Source of the DNA: Glebionis coronaria
Taxonomy: Eukaryota > Streptophyta > Magnoliopsida > Asterales > Asteraceae
Assembly: GCA_025667525.1 (NCBI GenBank)
Contig: CM046875.1
Location: 286,086,140 to 286,150,139, forward strand
DNA length: 64,000 nucleotides
Direction of reading: 5' to 3'
The notes beneath the pieces were generated by a model. The model was not told the DNA's origin and ran no database searches. It worked only from the letters and a program-made list of their open reading frames with translations. The position numbers were made by a program, and so were the translations under genes. Of the stretch, positions 1 to 16,015 are shown piece by piece. Numbering within the stretch: position 1 is the first letter of the stretch; the number at the start of each line of letters is the position of its first letter.

Positions 1-469
1 TCGATTTGCGTGCCCTCGGGTCGTTTTACGAAAAACATTTTTATAAATTATGAATCAACGTCACAAAACGAATCCAACAAAAATTGTTTCATCAAAAACG
101 GAGTTCGAAAACGTAAATACGTAATCCTAAGGTTTCCGGTTTAGTCGTAAAGGACGTTAAAATAAAATCGTAAGTCCTAATCTCTTCTCGTAAATTTGTG
201 AGTTTATGAACTAACACAAATTTAAAACTCCAAAATAATATTTACGGATAAATTTATTTTCTGAAATGTCGGACTGTCACCAAAGACGGTGTATGTAAAC
301 GTAAGCATGTAACGTTGAATCCTCCGGTTTAAACGTAGTCGATGCTACTTCAAGACGTAAATCCAAATTTCTTCCCAAAAATATGTGAGTTCATATTGTA
401 ATATTAAAATAATGTTTTTAAATAATATTCGAGAATAAAATATCAACCATAAATTGACGGATTGTCACA
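1..469 (-). repeat. 3' LTR of G1 (partial)
   Basis: Direct copy of 9144-9612 with only scattered substitutions. On the minus strand the LTR begins TGTGACAATCC at 469. The rest of this LTR lies left of the window. The close match between the copies suggests the insertion is not ancient, although the coding part is badly decayed. Confidence 0.9.
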
Positions 470-487
470 GCATTTACCCCTAAACAG
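470..487 (-). other. G1 polypurine tract
   Basis: Minus-strand reading is CTGTTTAGGGGTAAATGC directly before the LTR start TGTGACA. The position and the AGGGG core fit the plus-strand primer of a Ty3/gypsy element. Confidence 0.6.
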
Positions 488-1377
488 GATCTTTGTCCTC
501 AAAGATCATCTTACCTTACTACTCGCTTCTTATAGAGTTAAAGCCATGTGGGTATTTCCTCCACATTCGGTCTTTTCTCACAAGTGCAATTCATTATAAT
601 ACGCGAGTTTCATCAGACATAACTACAGGAATAAGATCAGGCTTAATGTTGACTTACTTTCTCTATCCATGATGTTCACGGGTTTTTGATGAATGCAACT
701 TTTCGCCGATCTAAGCTCTACTAAGAACAATCAGATTTTCACTTGATAGATATTCCATCAAGTTCGATTTACGAAACATAATTCACGCAGTCCTTGAAGT
801 CCTAGGGTAGATCCAGCTTACAGGCCTTTCAATCCCAACTTTTACATCATCTCAATGGTCCCATACAACAGGGACTTATATCCCATGATTTGTCAGATCA
901 TGAATTCATTTTTCCAAGGTTAAAAATTGTGGCATAGCTTCGCTACCCATTTGGCACTTCAAGATCTACATTTCACATTCACATAACCTCTTACCCACTA
1001 CCGGCTGTCAATAATCAGATCCTAATTTCAACAATCATTTCAGATTTCGCGGGTCGGGTATTTTGTAAGGTTAGGTTTGCCATCATAGGAAACCTTAAAC
1101 CTAAAAGACATGTCCAACTCACAATGGGTGTATGTCGGGTGTCTTCATCTCAACTCTGGCTTACAGATGCTCTAACATTTAGATTCTAACAAGATTCGAT
1201 CTCAATCCTAATACGATAATTATCAATGATAATCTTTCCAAAGGAAAACGATTATACGGTCTATTACCAAAGGTCAATCATTCAAACATAAAACAACACT
1301 TATATTACTTTGTATCGTTACTTTACCTCGTCCCTTCGATTTGGGATGGTACATAGTACTCTCATCAAGGTTCGTTC
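488..1377 (-). pseudogene. G1 region between integrase and 3' LTR, decayed
   Basis: This is where the integrase C-terminus and any chromodomain would lie. The stretch next to the LTR, read on the minus strand, still gives the words 'FEDKDP' just before the polypurine tract, a common ending of Tekay-type polyproteins. I could not follow a continuous frame. Confidence 0.3.
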
Positions 1378-1566
1378 TTATTGATTTCTGAGAAAATCTC
1401 TAGAAATTCGATGCGAAGCGAGGATCTTGATGTAGATGTTCGATACAGGAACATTATGTTTACATAACTCTTTTGCATTATCATTAACGGGAATGATATT
1501 AGCAGATTTGGTCAGTCTGTCGACGATGACCCAAATCGAACCAAATTCAGATGATGACCTTTGCAA
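1378..1566 (-). pseudogene. pol: Ty3/gypsy integrase core fragment (G1)
   Basis: A 62-codon stretch reads FGSIWVIVDRLTKSANIIPV, the conserved segment just after the first catalytic Asp of Ty3/gypsy integrase cores; the usual form has 'DSIWVIVDRLTKSAHFIPV'. It fixes the strand and domain order of G1: integrase lies close to the 3' LTR, as in all Ty3/gypsy elements. The following C-terminal residues lose similarity, and there is no full DDE set. A complete integrase is about 400 residues, so this is a scrap of a broken gene. I am sure of the family and not of the exact borders. Confidence 0.8.
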
Positions 1567-5943
<4,377 letters not shown>

Positions 5944-6107
5944 TAACACTTCTCAGTCTTGGCCTTGTCGGTAACTCGGGAATTCTTCGGCACCGTTATA
6001 GTCAAAAGATTTTTAGACATTTTTAGAAAAATGTTTTTAGTTAAAAGATTTTGAAATGTTTTAATCAAAACCTTAGTTTTAAAAATCTTTCGTTCTCTAT
6101 AACGAGA

Positions 6108-6119
6108 GCTCTGGAACCA
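6108..6119 (-). other. G1 primer-binding site, tRNA-iMet-like
   Basis: Minus strand TGGTTCCAGAGC lies three bases after the LTR end TGTTACA. The complement of the plant initiator tRNA-Met 3' end is TGGTATCAGAGC, so 10 of 12 bases match. Confidence 0.75.
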
Positions 6120-6122
6120 AAT

Positions 6123-9100
6123 TGTAACACCCCCAAATTTATACAACTTAGTACATCGGAAGACTAGTTGGTGTTACGGGATAGCACATTACTCACATCA
6201 TAGACAACGCATAAAAATCGCGTCGTTTATTAATAAAGCATTTCCATTCATAAATATCAAAGTTACATCGGTCCCAAGTCATTATATTTCATACAAGGTT
6301 TTACAAAGTATTTGAATGGAAAATATTGTTTAGGTGCGGGCCATGAATTCTTGTTGTCTTCCCGAGAATTACCTTCAAGTACCTGAGATAAAACATGTTA
6401 AAAGAAAAGGTCAGCGATAACGCCGAGTGAATTCATAGAGTTTAATAAATCCCATCAATATAACTTTGGTGTAAAATTAGTACCAAAAATCAATTCGTAC
6501 AAATCATTGTAATAGGCCGTAAAATAGCCAAAATCATTTTATACAAATCTATGTAATAGGCCATAAAATAGCCAAAGTCATTTTATATAAATCCTTATCA
6601 AAAATCATAATATAGGCGTTTGCCTTAAAAATTATTATACGAGCCAATGTCGTAAAAACATCATACAATACGTCTTACGACGTTGTATGAAAACAAAAAC
6701 CGTTATATGAATATGGTTATGAAAACCAAAACACAAACATAATATCAATAGTATGACCCTGTATTGCTAGTCAGGCAATACTTCGTAATTCGATGCGTCT
6801 AATAGTATTTCATTAGTTTTGGATTATTATAAGCCGCATGACATTGTTACCTTACTAAACCAAAACGGGTAGCTAACCCGATACCAATTTTGCCCATCTA
6901 AAGTAGCGTGTCGTCACAAAGGTCACGCTATGGAAATCTTCTCATACATAAATTCGCTTACCAATCAATGTGGCACGACGGGGATCAACCGTCAAGGCGC
7001 GAACTGGGGTGATCGTCCCCAAATAGTACTATTAAATGCATAAGCGTCTACCAAATCCCGGTAGTTCACAATTCATGCTAATGGGACTTTTAGTGACATA
7101 ACCTAACTTTAATAATCCATTTAATTTCATCTATCGGGTCCTTTAATCATTTATCGGGTCATACAATCGGGTCATTCAATCATTCGGGTCCAAAAATCAA
7201 TAAACAAACAATCGGGACAAATGGTGTCCTATTTAATAAAAACTAACATGTTATCTCCCTCGCGGGTTTATAAAACATTTATAAAAACATTTAAAAGAGT
7301 GCGAGGCTATGAACTCACGTTGATGTGGGAAGGCGGGTTATCGGCAATTCGGACGTACGGTACGTGCTTCAATCACGGAAACCTAGACAAATAATAATCG
7401 GTCTTAGACGTTTGTCCAATGACTTTATAAAAATAACAAGTATGTATACATATGATGACTATATATATATGATGATCAAGTGGGTTTACATATTCTCGTT
7501 TACTCCTTTAGTGTTATATGTCGATAACTTTTATATTAGTTTACTAGTTTTACCCGTTTACGTGTCTTAAGTCCAATAAGCTTATTATAAGTTATTTAAC
7601 TTATTTTAAGCCATTTTGTATCTATATTATCAGTATGTATACTTTCCAAGTTGGGCCTAAATAGGTTAAGCCCAATAGATTCTTTTTACAAGTTTTTATC
7701 CTATTTAGTCCATTTATTAGTCCAATATGTTTATTTAACTTGTTAATATCCGTATGCCCTATAGTTCGGATTTTATCGGTTTTTACTTGTTATACATGTC
7801 TATATATCAGTATATAAGTTTTATAAAGTTTTCATTAGACGGGTCCAACCATCTAAGTTTTATTTAACAAAAACGTTAATTTTACGGCAATAGCCGAAAA
7901 AGTCGTAAAAATCATGTTTATAGTTTTTATTACTTATAAATATTATTTTACCACCATTTATATAATTTACCCATTTAATTAACCTTTTATACATTTATAT
8001 AAATAAGTTTTATAAGTTAGTGGGTTTTTATTTTACATTTTATATATTAAAATGTGAGTGCTTATATAATAGTATTATTCTTTAATTTCCAAAAATCTGA
8101 TTTTTAACTTCATGTTCACCATTTTTAACATATCTAGAGTTCTATAATGAATTAGAAGCTCAAATTTTTATCACATAAACTAAATGATATGTGCTAAATT
8201 TAACTCTTCTATAGCTACTGTTGAATCATCCTTTAAGTATTTTCTAAAAATCGTCCAAAACAGTAACTTCAGATTTATACCCTAAACTTGTTTTGATCAT
8301 ATCTCACTCATTATTTTGATTCCATTGCATGGCCAACTCTCACATGTGTACAAGACTCATAGCTTACTGTAAATCCATTCTACTTCATCATTTTATCAGT
8401 CCATGACCTGTTTACTTACTGTTTTATACAGCCATGTAAATTAATCAAGATTTTAACCTTGTTTCATATGGTTTTTCACCTTTTTAATCATGTTTATCAA
8501 CAACAAATCCCCACATAACATTTTTATCATCATATAATCATCATAAATATATACAATAGGAAATAAAATACATGTTTACATAATCAAAATAACAAGAAGT
8601 TGAGGAGGACAATCTTTATACCACCAACTTGATGTAGGTTGTGATCAAAACATGGATTTTGATGGAGAAACTTGTAGACAACCATGACCATCTCCAAGAA
8701 CACCATTCTTCATGAACAACTTGTGGGAAATCAGCCCCAATACTCCATGGAAACTCCTCCTTTGATGTTATAACTTGCACCAATCTTCATCTTTTTGAAT
8801 GGAGATTAACATATGTTGATTATAACATAAGTTTATGGTTAAAATTTGTATGAAAGGGGTGTTTTGGTGGAGATGAGGGACGACATCCATGGAGAAGGAG
8901 GGAGAGAGAAGTGGTTTTGCATGTTGAGTGAAAATGTGTGTATGGTTTTAGTTAGCTAGTTTTGAGGTGTGAGTGGAAAGTTGCTTAACTTGTAAGCTTA
9001 GCTTACAAGTGTAAGCTTTAAGCTAAAATTTTGGACACATCATGGGATGTGTGGCTACTTAGGCCGGTTTTGGAGTGGGGTGGGACAAGTGTCCCACTTG

Positions 9101-9612
9101 TCTCATCCCATTTATTTACGGGTACTCCTCGATTCTAGTTTCCTCGATTTGCGTGCCCTCGGGTCGTTTTACGAAAAACGTTTTTATAAATTATGAATCA
9201 ACGTCACAAAACGAATCCAACAAAAATTGTTTCATCAAAAACGGAGTTCGAAAACGTAAATACGTAATCCTAAGGTTTCCGGTTTAGTCGTAAAGGACGT
9301 TAAAATTAAATCGTAAGTCCTAATCTCTTCTCGTAAATTTGTGAGTTTATGAACTAACACAAATTTAAAACTCCAAAATAATATTTACGGATAAATTTAT
9401 TTTCTGAAATGTCGGACTGTCACCAAAGACGGTGTATGTAAACGTAAGCATGTAACGTTGAATCCTCCGGTTTAAACGTAGTCGATGCTACTTCAAGACG
9501 TAAATCCAAATTTCTTCCCAAAAATATGTGAGTTCATATTGTAATATTAAAATAATGTTTTTAAATAATATTCGAGAATAAAATATCAAACATAAATTGA
9601 CGGATTGTCACA
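6123..9612 (-). repeat. 5' LTR of G1 (3490 bp)
   Basis: Minus-strand ends are TGTGACAATCC (9612) and GGGGGTGTTACA (6123), followed by the primer site. Its first 469 bases match the partial 3' LTR at 1-469. It holds no believable gene; the short open frames at 7325-7570 and 9075-9287 are not conserved-looking. It contains a 45-bp tandem duplication near 6490-6600 and five scattered CGGGTC words at 7136-7190. Confidence 0.88.
6490..6600. repeat. About 45-bp tandem repeat inside G1 LTR
   Basis: Two adjacent diverged units share 'tacaaatc..tgtaataggcc.taaaatagccaaa.tcatttta'. The word aataggcc recurs at a spacing of about 45 bases. A third unit, beginning near 6586, is too worn to count. Confidence 0.7.
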
Positions 9613-11112
9613 TAAGACATCCTCACCCTCTTATCCATCATCTTCATCCAAACCTTACAAGTTCAAACAACATAATAACTCATCTCAATCCAATTCATCA
9701 GACACTGAGAAGAAGGATTACAAAAATAAGTACAAGGCACTTAAAGCTGAGTTAGAACAAATGAACTTGAAGATTGAAGCTCTGTCCAAGAAGAAGGGTA
9801 GTAAGAAAAAGACAGAGAAAGGGTTGGTTGCTGAAACGTATGATTGGAATGATGAACCACTGACTTCAGATGAAGAAGATACCACCAGAGTCAGGGCTTT
9901 CATGGCAATAGCTGAGGATGAACCAGCTGTTGGAAAAGGTGATGCAAGATCAGGACAATGGGTTGACATCACAATGAAAAAGGTACACAGGCTTTTATCC
10001 ATGTCTGATAATGATGAACGTAAGCATGTCCTTGATTACACCATTGTTGATTTACACTTTGTTGAGGAACAAAGAAAGAACCTACTTGATAAGTTTCACT
10101 CTGTTAAATCTGAAATGCTAAATGCTAAAGCTGAATGTGAAACTCTCAGACGGGTTAATTTAGAGAAAATATCCCTGCAAAATGAAGTAGCTAGATTAAC
10201 CTTGAAAAACATTGCTTTAAATGATCAAGTCTCTGAATTAAACAAGGTTATTGAAAAATGGCTGTGTGCTAGGTTTACTATAGATCAATTGCTTAGGGAT
10301 GAAGTGCCTGCTGACTTAAAAAGGGATATATCTGCTAAGAAATATAAACTGAGAATTCTCACCAAACCCAAAGACATTGTCTTTAAATCTACATAGACTA
10401 TTCATATGTCAGATACCACTTTGACTAATGACCCTGTCTCTGAAGATGTGGCTGAGCTACCACCCTTGCCCAAACTCTTTGGAGTTGAACCCAGCAGTTC
10501 TTCTAGATCTGCTAAGGGTGAACTTTGTATAGATATTGAGAATCCTCCAGCTAAAGTTTTTCATGTGTCTGCTAAACAAACTGGCAAACAAGTAGCTTTT
10601 AAGCCTGTTTCTACTAAAGCTGTGAGTAAGGTTGACCCTACCACTGAAGATCGCCTGTTGTCTCTTATGAAAGAAGTAGAACTCTTGAAACAACACATTA
10701 AGCCTTCTGCAGAATGCTCTACTTCTCATGAACCTAATTCAGTCCTAGGTGAACCAAAAGGGGAAAGGTTAATCAAACCTTATTGCAATGTATGTAAAAA
10801 ATCTCACCATACGACTTTAGATCATGACAGACACATGGCATCTAAAAGAGCTCAGACACCCACTAGGGACGGACCATAGAGTTCCAAAAGACAACAGGGA
10901 AATTACAAACCTTATCCTCCCTGTAAATTCTGTGGGTTCACAGACCATCACTCAGACGAGTGTGGTGACTTCACTGGGTGTGATATCTGTGGAAGTTATA
11001 ACCATGAAACAATGAACTGTCCCTCCCAACGCCAAAAGTTCTTCAGGAACACAAGAGTTGCTAATAAGCAATTCAGGGAACCCACTGGAAAGTGGGTTCA
11101 CCATAGGAACTA
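9613..11112 (+). pseudogene. gag: SIRE1 Gag, 5'-truncated, two in-frame stops
   Basis: One reading frame runs from the G1 junction to TAA at 11110-11112, broken by TAG at 10394-10396 and TAG at 10877-10879. The first half has Ser-rich, Lys/Glu-rich and heptad-like stretches (KYKALKAELEQMNLKIEAL, then an acidic DEEDTTRVRAFMAIAEDEP) typical of the SIRE Gag C-terminal half. The end carries an atypical CX2C...H cluster near 10785-10835 and two classical CX2CX4HX4C zinc knuckles: CKFCGFTDHHSDEC (about 10922-10963) and CDICGSYNHETMNC (about 10981-11022). These bind RNA in the virus-like particle. The N-terminal capsid part is missing: it lies beyond the G1 insertion. The apparent start near 9605 uses LTR bases and is not real. 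Confidence 0.85.
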
Positions 11113-11130
11113 ACCTGTTTCTATGTATCT

Positions 11131-11540
11131 GTGCAGAAATATCTCAAGGAATCGGTATGGTATCTAGATAGTGGCTGTTCTAGACACATGACATGGATTC
11201 AACAATACCTGCACAGATACTCAAAGGAGCCAGGTCCTAAAGTGGTGTTTGGAGATAACTTTTCAGGTGACACAAAAGGATATGGCTCAGTGAACTGTAA
11301 TGGGATTACTTTCACCAGGGTTGCATATGTGAATGGTCTTAAACACAATCTTATTAGCATCAGCCAATTTTGTGATGCTGACTATAAGGTTTTGTTTACT
11401 AAGACTCAGGGAACCATATTCAACAAAAACAATGATGTTGTGATGATTGCACCTAGAAGGAGAGATGTTTATGTCATAAACATGGTTGTGTGCTCTGAAG
11501 ACAGCTCAAATTGTTTTCTTGCTAAAGCCTCTGAAAGTGT
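11131..11540 (+). pseudogene. pol: SIRE1 aspartic protease and pre-integrase linker
   Basis: The frame shifts relative to gag. It opens with WYLDSGCSRHMT, the D-S-G active-site signature of copia proteases (Asp near 11170), followed by the conserved run GYGSVNCNGITFTRVAYVNG and LKHNLISISQFCDADYKVLF. The protease cleaves Gag-Pol inside the particle. One base has been lost near 11538-11542: the frame then runs into nonsense, while the integrase zinc finger continues in the next frame. Family identity is certain; the copy is broken. Confidence 0.88.
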
Positions 11541-12935
11541 AATTGGCTGTGGCACAAAAGACTGTCTCATCTCAACTTCAAGAACATCAACAAGATAGCC
11601 ACTCAAAACTTGGTTGCTGGTCTACCTTTAGTAATGTTTTCCAAAGACAAGACTTGTTCTGCCTGTGTCAAAGGAAAGCATCAAAGGTCTTCATTCAAGA
11701 CTAGGCAATCATTTTCTATTGACAAGTGCTTACATCTCCTTCACATGGATTTGTTTGGGCCTGTCAAACCTCAGACCATTAATCACAACAAATACACCTT
11801 GGTCATAGTTCATGAATTTTCAAGATACACATGGGTGTTCTTCCTCAGAAGGAAAAGTGATGCAGCTGAAACCATCAAGTCCTTCATTAGACAGGTTGAA
11901 AATATGAACGATGTTAGAGTCAAAGCTCTAAGAAGTGATAATGGTACTGAATTCAAGAATCATCAACTTGAATCTTTTTGTGATGAAAAAGGGATTTCAC
12001 ATAACTTCTCTTCAGCTGGCACCCCTGAACAAAATGGTGTGGCTGAAAGAAGAAACAGGACTTTGATTGAAGCAGCAAGAACTATGTTAAATGGTGCAGC
12101 CTTACCAAAGCAATTTTGGGGAGAAGCTGTTCACACTGCCTGCTACACACAAAACAGATCAATCATTGTCAAAAGACATGGTAAAACTTCCTATGAAGTT
12201 TTCAGAAAAAGATCTCCATATGTCATCTATTTTCATGTGTTTGGATGCCCTGTGTTTATTTATAACTACAGGGATAAACTTGGAAAGTTTGATGAAAAAG
12301 CTGATGATGGTTTCTTCTTGGGATATTCTCCAACAGCCAAAGCCTTTAGAGTATTCAACATCAGAAGACAAGAAGTAGAAGAAACATTCCATGTTAGATT
12401 CAATGAAGATGATGAAGTCATACAGAGAACAGGAACAGAGGGTGATGAAATTGATTTTAATGAAAATGTATCTTTCCCAAGTGATGAGTTCACAGAACCC
12501 AGACCTACCAGTCATCATCACTCCAACACTCTCACCCCTTATGTCCCTGCCTTTGACCCTCTGTCTACTCACAACATAGATGTTCCTACCTCTCAGGAAC
12601 TTGATGAAGAAGAACCTCAAATCTCTGATGGTCCTTCTCATGCTATTGATGACTCACCAATTCTTCAAATCCCTGAAGACTCTCCTGCTGATAATGAAAT
12701 AGCACCCCTTGATATAGTTGAAGAAGACTCTGACACTGAAGTAGTCTTTGAAGAAAGCCCTCCTAGTCAATAAGATGAAACTCAAATTGTACCAGCTGTG
12801 TCCACAAGTGTTCCTGTCCTTGAGTCCCCAGCTCCTCAAAATAAGTGGTCAAGAGATCAACACATTCTTCTTGTCAACATTATTGGGGAACCAAATGCAG
12901 GGGTCACAACTAGACAGCGAATCCAAAGACTCAGA
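11541..12935 (+). pseudogene. pol: SIRE1 integrase
   Basis: The frame starts NWLWHKRLSHLNF, giving the His pair of the HHCC zinc finger; CSACVKGKH (about 11648-11674) supplies the Cys pair. The core has HMDLFGPVKPQT (first catalytic Asp), ALRSDNGTEFKN (second Asp) and TPEQNGVAERRNRTLIEAAR (catalytic Glu), then FWGEAVHTACYTQNRSI and the GKFDEKADDGFFLGYS C-terminal block. The enzyme joins the cDNA to host DNA. A TAA at 12771-12773 interrupts an otherwise open acidic linker, and a frameshift near 12920 leads to the reverse transcriptase frame. All three catalytic residues are present, so damage is limited to the stop and the frame breaks. Confidence 0.9.
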
Positions 12936-14190
12936 GTCAGCCTCAGCCAATGAATGTCTCTTTGTTGAATTTCTCTCACAAATTGAACCTAAAAGAGTAG
13001 CTGAGGCTCTGGTAGAAGAAGGATTGGTAGCTGCTATGCAAGAAGAAATCAATCAGTTCAAAAGGAAAAAAGTATGGACACTAGTGCCAACTCCACCTGG
13101 AAAGAATATCACAGGCACTAGATGGATCTATAGAAATAAGATGGATGAAATTGGGAACATCATCAGGAACAAGGCCAGACTGGTGGCACATGGATTCTCT
13201 CAGACTAAAGGAATTGATTATGATGAAACATTTGCACCAGTTGCTAGACTTGAAGCCATCAGAATCTTCCTTGCTTATGCTGCCTATATGAACATCACTG
13301 TGTATCAGATGGATGTTAAGAGTGCATTTCTCAGTGGTGATTTGGCTGAGGAAGTGTATGTTGCACAACCTGAAGGATTTGAGAACAGCGAGTTTCCCAA
13401 CCATGTGTACAGAGTTCACAAGGCAATGTATGGGCTGAAACAAGCTCCAACAGCATGGTATGAAACTCTTTCCAATTTCTTAACTGAAAATAAATTTGCC
13501 AGGGGTTCTATTGATAAAACACTCTTTACCTTCAAGGATAAGAGTGATTTCATTATTGTACAGATTTATGTGGATGACATCATCTTTGGGTCAACAAATG
13601 TCAATCTTAGTAAACGTTTTGCTAAATTAATGACCAAGAAATATGAGATGAGTATGATGGGTGAATTAACTTACTTTTTGGGCTTTCAAATTAAACAATG
13701 TCCTAAGGGAATTTCAATTTGTCAAGAAAAGTATGTTAAGGATTTACTTGAAAAATATGACTTAGCTGATTGTGCATCAATGAAATGCCCCATGCTTACA
13801 CCCAACAACTTGGGCCCTGATGAGTCAGGGGTCTCTGTTAATGAGACTTTATATAGAGGCATGATTGGGTCACTCATGTATCTAACAACTAGTCGTCCAG
13901 ATATCCAATTCTCCACAGTTCTCTGTGCAAGGTACCAAGCTAACCCAAAAGAATCCCATCTAGTGGCTGTTAAGAGAATTTTCAGGTATCTTAAAGGAAC
14001 ACCATCCCTAGGCCTATGGTATCCAAAGGAATCAGGCTTTGATCTCAAGGCCTATTCAGATTCAGATTATGTTGGATGCTGTATTGATAGGAAAAGCACT
14101 TCAGGGAGCTGTCAAATCCTAGGAGGAAAGTTGGTTGGATGGAGTGCTAAAAAGAAAAAATCTGTGGCTATGTCTTCAGCTGAAGCATAA
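12936..14190 (+). pseudogene. pol: SIRE1 reverse transcriptase and start of RNase H
   Basis: Copia reverse transcriptase with all usual blocks: [52 protein letters not shown] (first catalytic Asp), [13 protein letters not shown], and [12 protein letters not shown] (YVDD catalytic pair, about 13565-13600). The RNase H part begins with [10 protein letters not shown] and KSTSGSC and stops at TAA 14188-14190 in the conserved SSAEAEYVA motif, where GAA has become TAA. The frame upstream of about 12920 is a shadow of the acidic linker. One point mutation separates this long frame from the RNase H tail. Confidence 0.92.
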
Positions 14191-14523
14191 TATGTCGCTG
14201 TAGCCAGCTGTTGTGCTCAGGTGCTCTGGATGAAAAGTCAATTGGCTGACTATGAAATTTTGTATGACAAAGTGCCAATCTTTTGTGACAACACCAGCGC
14301 CATTGCCATATCCAACAACCCTGTTCTTCACTCTCGTACCAAACACATTAATATCAGGTATCATTTTATCAGGGATCATATAATGAAGGGGGATATTGAG
14401 CTGCATTTTGTTCCCACAGAGCTGCAACTAGCTGATATCTTTACAAAGCCTTTGGCTGAACCTTCGTTCAACAGGCTAGTTGCTGAGCTAGGGATGCTCA
14501 ATATCTCAAAGTCTGTGGCTTGA
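14191..14523 (+). pseudogene. pol: SIRE1 RNase H C-terminal part
   Basis: Same frame as the reverse transcriptase after the nonsense codon at 14188. It reads YVAVASCCAQVLWMKSQL, then FCDNTSAIAISNNPVLHSR, KHINIRYHFIRDHI and ADIFTKPLAEPSFNRLVAEL, and ends with TGA at 14521-14523. This is the standard end of SIRE/copia Pol (RNase H Asp in the CDNTSAI block). The same segment occurs on the minus strand at about 58626-58838, from another SIRE copy. Confidence 0.92.
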
Positions 14524-14872
14524 TATTAAATGTGTTCATTAAATGATTGATTCTATATTAAATGTTTTTCACATGAAACTAGGTAGTTACTTTCCAAGTA
14601 AATGCAAAAAACATTCTAAAATATTTAATCATTTATTTTTCGAATAACGAGGAGACAAATAAGTTTTGAAAGGTCAAGGGACCCACTTGAATAGTCATTT
14701 TCTCACTTCACATTTAATGCGGTTGAATAACTGTTTACGTAGTTTGAATATATATATTGTCTCTTCTCTCTTCTCACCCACCACCATTCTCATTTCTCAA
14801 ATCATTTCTCTCTCTAAGTTCTTCTCTCTCTTAACCTATCCGCCATTTTCTTTCACCTTCAACCTCGAATCC
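14524..14872 (+). promoter_or_regulatory. Pol-ORF3 spacer with TATA-like box and CT-rich leader
   Basis: A 349-base spacer. TATATATATT at 14749-14758 is followed by a pyrimidine-rich stretch (tctcttctctcttctcaccc and on to about 14850), the look of a plant core promoter with a CT-rich 5' leader. The ATG of the next ORF lies 115 bases after the TATA box. The equivalent spacer of the second SIRE copy also has a TATA box (58169-58176, minus strand). Internal promoter activity is inferred. Confidence 0.45.
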
Positions 14873-16015
14873 ATGGTGTTTTCAGTTCCTAAAGCAGCAA
14901 ATGTTAACTTCGAGATCAACGAAAGCATCCTCGCCTCCAACAACGCCATTGGATGGATAAAGGCTCCAAATAGCACCTATTCAGATCTGGTCAGTTTCAT
15001 GCAGAATTGTGACCTAAGTGAAGCCTTCACCAAATCCCCATCTACCTTTTACCAAGAATACCCTAGGGAATTCTGGTATTCTACTGAAGTGGTAGAAGAC
15101 ACTATAACATTTAGCCTTTCATGCAATGAACACCCTTTCGCCTTCTCCCTTAAAGATTTCTCATGTGTGGCCGGATTGAAGCATGGAGATGAATGCCTGA
15201 AGATAGTTGATAAAAAGGCTGTCAAAGAAGCCCTGGCCACACTCAACCCTTGCCATGACGTAAACCCTGCCCTTACACCAGCTGAGGTCCTCTCCAAATC
15301 TCCCCTGAAGATTAAGTATTTCACTCCCATGTGGCGTGTCCTCTTCACCCACATTGTTAAATCCCTGGGAGGAATGCAGGGATCACAGGATCAGATGTCT
15401 TTCAACCATCAGGCTATTGCATATGGATTAATCCGGGGAGCTGATGTTGATGTTGGAAGCATTCTCTTCTCCAACCTTGTAGAACAGCTGAAGGGAAGGA
15501 ATCAAGTCAGGGAAAAGAACATCTGCTATGTGCGCTTCCTGTCTCTGATCTTCGAAAGTCTGCTGGGAGACAACTACCACAACAATGCTTTGACTGCTCT
15601 TAAGCCCTACCGCATCACAGGTGCCATCTACAAAGAAATAAGAGCTGAAGATGTCCCTATCACCGCTCATATGATGAATGTGGCCAACCAACTACCAACA
15701 GCTTAGAAGCCCTTGCTCCCTTCTTCTGAGAAGGTGAATACTTCTAGTGTGTCTGGCAAGTCTAAGTCTTTGACCTCTGGGCCGCACACTACCAAGTCCA
15801 AGGCTTCTTCTGGCCAACAGCCTAAGAAGAAGAAAATCCCCTCTTCTTCCCACACCAAAGCTGTTTCTAAGGCCAAGGGAAAGAAGACTGACACCTCCTC
15901 TGGTCCAGATACTCATGTGGATTCAGATACATCTGCTGAAAAACAACAGGAGTCTAGTGTCTCAAAGTCAGCTGAGACGACAGGAAACCAGCCTGATCCA
16001 GCTGATATCTCACAG
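14873..16015 (+). pseudogene. SIRE1 extra ORF ('env-like'), exon 1
   Basis: Starts at ATG 14873 in the good context tccATGG (the frame is open further 5' but that part is leader). 381 codons with one nonsense TAG at 15704-15706 (probably from CAG). Residues 1-277 form a compact, mixed-composition domain with FWYSTEVVEDTITFSLSC and FSLKDFSCVAGL, a pattern I recall from plant retroelement proteins of Asteraceae. Residues 278-381 are Ser/Lys-rich and disordered-looking, with QPKKKKIP resembling a nuclear localisation signal. There is no signal peptide or membrane helix, so 'envelope' is only a positional label. It ends at CAG|GTAAT, a likely splice donor in phase 0. Function unknown. Confidence 0.7.

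Noticed and set aside
9605..9612. Apparent start of the SIRE1 gag frame
   Set aside because: These bases belong to the LTR of G1; the real gag start lies left of the window.
12159..12641. 160-codon minus-strand frame over the SIRE1 integrase
   Set aside because: Antisense shadow of the real integrase and linker frame.
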